DNA of 13,172 nucleotides, taken from assembly GCA_023458615.1 (NCBI GenBank), contig JAEWYV010000164.1, forward strand, positions 1-13,172, in the 5' to 3' direction. This stretch comes from Bacillota bacterium (GTDB lineage Bacteria > Bacillota > Clostridia > Christensenellales > CAG-138). The number at the start of each line of letters is the position of its first letter. The stretch's first letter is position 1. The notes under the pieces are model-generated. The model was not told the DNA's origin and searched no databases. It saw nothing but the letters and a program-made list of their open reading frames with translations. Made by a program: the position numbers and the translations under genes. Below, one piece after another: positions 12,112 to 13,172 of this stretch.

Positions 12112-12273
12112 GCAAAATCGGGCTTTTTTCTGCCGCCGCGCGCGCTTTCTCGCGCATTCCACATGGATTTTTCGCTGCCGTCATCCTATAATATTGCTCA
12201 TCAGGCGCTGATTTGAACACAAGCTGTTTCGCTGGAGTTTGCATTTGCTTTGCATTCTGGCGAGTTAGAAGCG

Positions 12274-12302
12274 TTGACATGCCGCGGGCATTGGCGTATG
12301 AT
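12274..12302 (+). promoter_or_regulatory. Sigma-A promoter of the ABC transporter gene
   Basis: A perfect -35 TTGACA (12274-12279), a 17-nt spacer and -10 TATGAT (12297-12302). Predicted start near 12309, giving a leader of about 87 nt. Confidence 0.8.
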
Positions 12303-12308
12303 ATATGC

Positions 12309-12327
12309 GTATTAGTACGAGTAATAC
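12309..12327. promoter_or_regulatory. Inverted repeat at the ABC transporter +1, candidate operator
   Basis: GTATTA (12309-12314) and TAATAC (12322-12327) are exact inverted copies 7 nt apart and begin at the predicted transcription start. The size and place suit a dimeric repressor; the protein is unknown and no regulator gene is in the window. Confidence 0.45.
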
Positions 12328-12395
12328 ACTTGTTGCATCGTGACCGGCTTGTCCGGCGTCGGGCGGCAGGTCTCGTGTGTCACAAGGGAGGAACG

Positions 12396-13160
12396 ATGCA
12401 GGATAACGCGCTGATCGACGTGCGCAACGTCACAAAGGTTTATCACGTTGGATCGGAAGGCGTGCACGCGCTGCGCGGCGCCGATCTTCAAATTGCGGCG
12501 GGCGACATTTGCTCCATCATCGGGCGAAGCGGCTCCGGCAAGTCCACGCTGCTCAACGTATTGGCGGGGCTGGAGCAGGTCACCTCCGGCGAGATTGTCA
12601 TCGCCGGGAAGCATTTAGAGCGCATGACGCAAAGTGAGCTGATCGTTTTTCGTCAGCGGCATATCGGGTTTATCTTTCAGTCCTTTAACCTGATGCCCTA
12701 CTATACCGCGTTGGAAAACGTTGCCCTTCCGCTCTCGTTTCGCGGTGTTCCGACGGCAGAGCGCCTCAAACAGGCAAAGCGCATGCTGGAGCTCGTCGGC
12801 CTCGAAACACACATGAAGCACAAGCCCAGCGAACTCTCCGGCGGACAGCAACAGCGCGTCGGTATCGCACGCGCACTGGTCACCGATCCGGAGATCGTAT
12901 TTGCGGATGAGCCAACGGGTAACCTCGACTCCAATACGTCGGACGACGTCATCCACGTCATCATCGACATTCTGCGCAAGCAGAACAAGACGCTCGTCAT
13001 GGTTACGCACGATTCGCATATCGCCTCGTTTGGCGACAAGGTCATCCACCTGCTGGACGGCAGGATTACGGATATCACCATCAACCCAACCAACAAAGAA
13101 AAATCCAACACGCAAAACGAACCAAAGGTTCGGGAAACTGAGGTAAAATTGGATGCGTAA
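12396..13160 (+). CDS. ABC transporter ATP-binding protein, MacB/LolD/FtsE type
   Basis: ATPase subunit that powers an FtsX/MacB-type membrane complex. The 254-residue protein has every nucleotide-binding motif: Walker A GRSGSGKST at 43-51, Q-loop Q95 in FIFQSFNLMP, signature LSGGQQQR at 147-154, Walker B IVFADE at 167-172, and H-loop H205 in VTHD. A charged tail from about residue 233 (NKEKSNTQNEPKVRETE) extends beyond the usual domain end. The start at 12396 is fixed by GGGAGG 4 nt upstream; the frame is open earlier, but without such a site and with the promoter in between. Its stop overlaps the ATG of the next gene. The substrate cannot be told; this family includes lipoprotein-release, antimicrobial-peptide and macrolide exporters and mechanotransmission systems. 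Confidence 0.93.
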   Translation: MQDNALIDVRNVTKVYHVGSEGVHALRGADLQIAAGDICSIIGRSGSGKSTLLNVLAGLEQVTSGEIVIAGKHLERMTQSELIVFRQRHIGFIFQSFNLMPYYTALENVALPLSFRGVPTAERLKQAKRMLELVGLETHMKHKPSELSGGQQQRVGIARALVTDPEIVFADEPTGNLDSNTSDDVIHVIIDILRKQNKTLVMVTHDSHIASFGDKVIHLLDGRITDITINPTNKEKSNTQNEPKVRETEVKLDA

Positions 13161-13172
13161 CTCTAAGAAAAT
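13153..13172 (+). CDS. Start of the next gene, probable ABC permease (partial)
   Basis: An ATG at 13153 overlaps the end of the ATPase gene by 8 nt and reads MRNSKK before the window ends. An AGGT core lies about 9 nt upstream. Overlapping ATPase-permease pairs and a basic first few residues are usual in this family, but only six full codons are visible, so identity rests on position. Confidence 0.4.

Larger units (their letters stand above)
11628..12395. other. 769-bp intergenic region between metA and the ABC transporter gene
   Basis: From left to right: the metA leader with its hairpin (11698-11767), a candidate metA promoter, a hairpin and T7 run, the possible 58-aa minus-strand ORF and its promoter, and the ABC transporter promoter, candidate operator and leader. 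Also seen are a 14-nt palindrome of alternating G/C (11964-11977) and ATCAG-GCG-CTGAT (12200-12212), which overlaps a possible minus-strand TTCAAA-18-TATTAT promoter. The plus-strand frame through this region (11662-12216) has no ribosome binding site and no recognisable protein. Confidence 0.6.

Noticed and set aside
11662..12216. 184-codon plus-strand frame with HSHSHGE and FGKGGMGG segments
   Set aside because: The His- and Gly-rich bits come from short tandem DNA repeats; no ribosome binding site, promoter or recognisable domain.

Overview
The window looks like chromosomal DNA from a fairly GC-rich member of the Firmicutes, probably a clostridial lineage. The reasons are strong AAGGAG-type ribosome binding sites, sigma-A promoters of the TTGACA/TATAAT type, a Bacillus/Clostridium-type LexA box, and an NfnAB electron-bifurcating transhydrogenase typical of anaerobes. 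No tRNA, rRNA, CRISPR array, phage or transposon was seen. The species cannot be named from this.

Layout. Positions 1-1383 (minus) hold the first 461 residues of glutaminyl-tRNA synthetase, with its own promoter. Next (minus) comes the tRNA CCA-adding enzyme, 1508-2881. Then comes nfnAB, 2968-5229 (minus), whose two genes are 3 nt apart and share a leader of up to about 240 nt. A further minus-strand unit spans 5643-8746. It reads from a six-helix membrane domain straight into oligoendopeptidase F without a stop codon, then into a small acidic unknown protein, and ends at a good intrinsic terminator. A small conserved-looking protein (8958-9185) is on the plus strand under a strong promoter with a LexA-type operator. 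The minus strand then carries an RsmF-like rRNA m5C methyltransferase (9322-10614) and MetA (10695-11627), whose Glu111 predicts acetyl-CoA use. The 769-base gap 11628-12395 holds a terminator-like metA leader hairpin, a possible 58-aa ORF with a Met-codon cluster, and the promoter and candidate operator of a plus-strand MacB/LolD-type ABC transporter ATPase (12396-13160). The start of that ATPase's probable permease overlaps its stop and leaves the window.

How it fits together. Most genes are housekeeping: aminoacylation, tRNA 3'-end maintenance, rRNA methylation, methionine synthesis and redox balance between NADH, NADPH and ferredoxin. The less ordinary parts are the membrane domain-PepF reading frame, the probable SOS control of the 75-aa protein, a family of about 26-nt pyrimidine/purine palindromes at gene ends, and the structured region upstream of metA.
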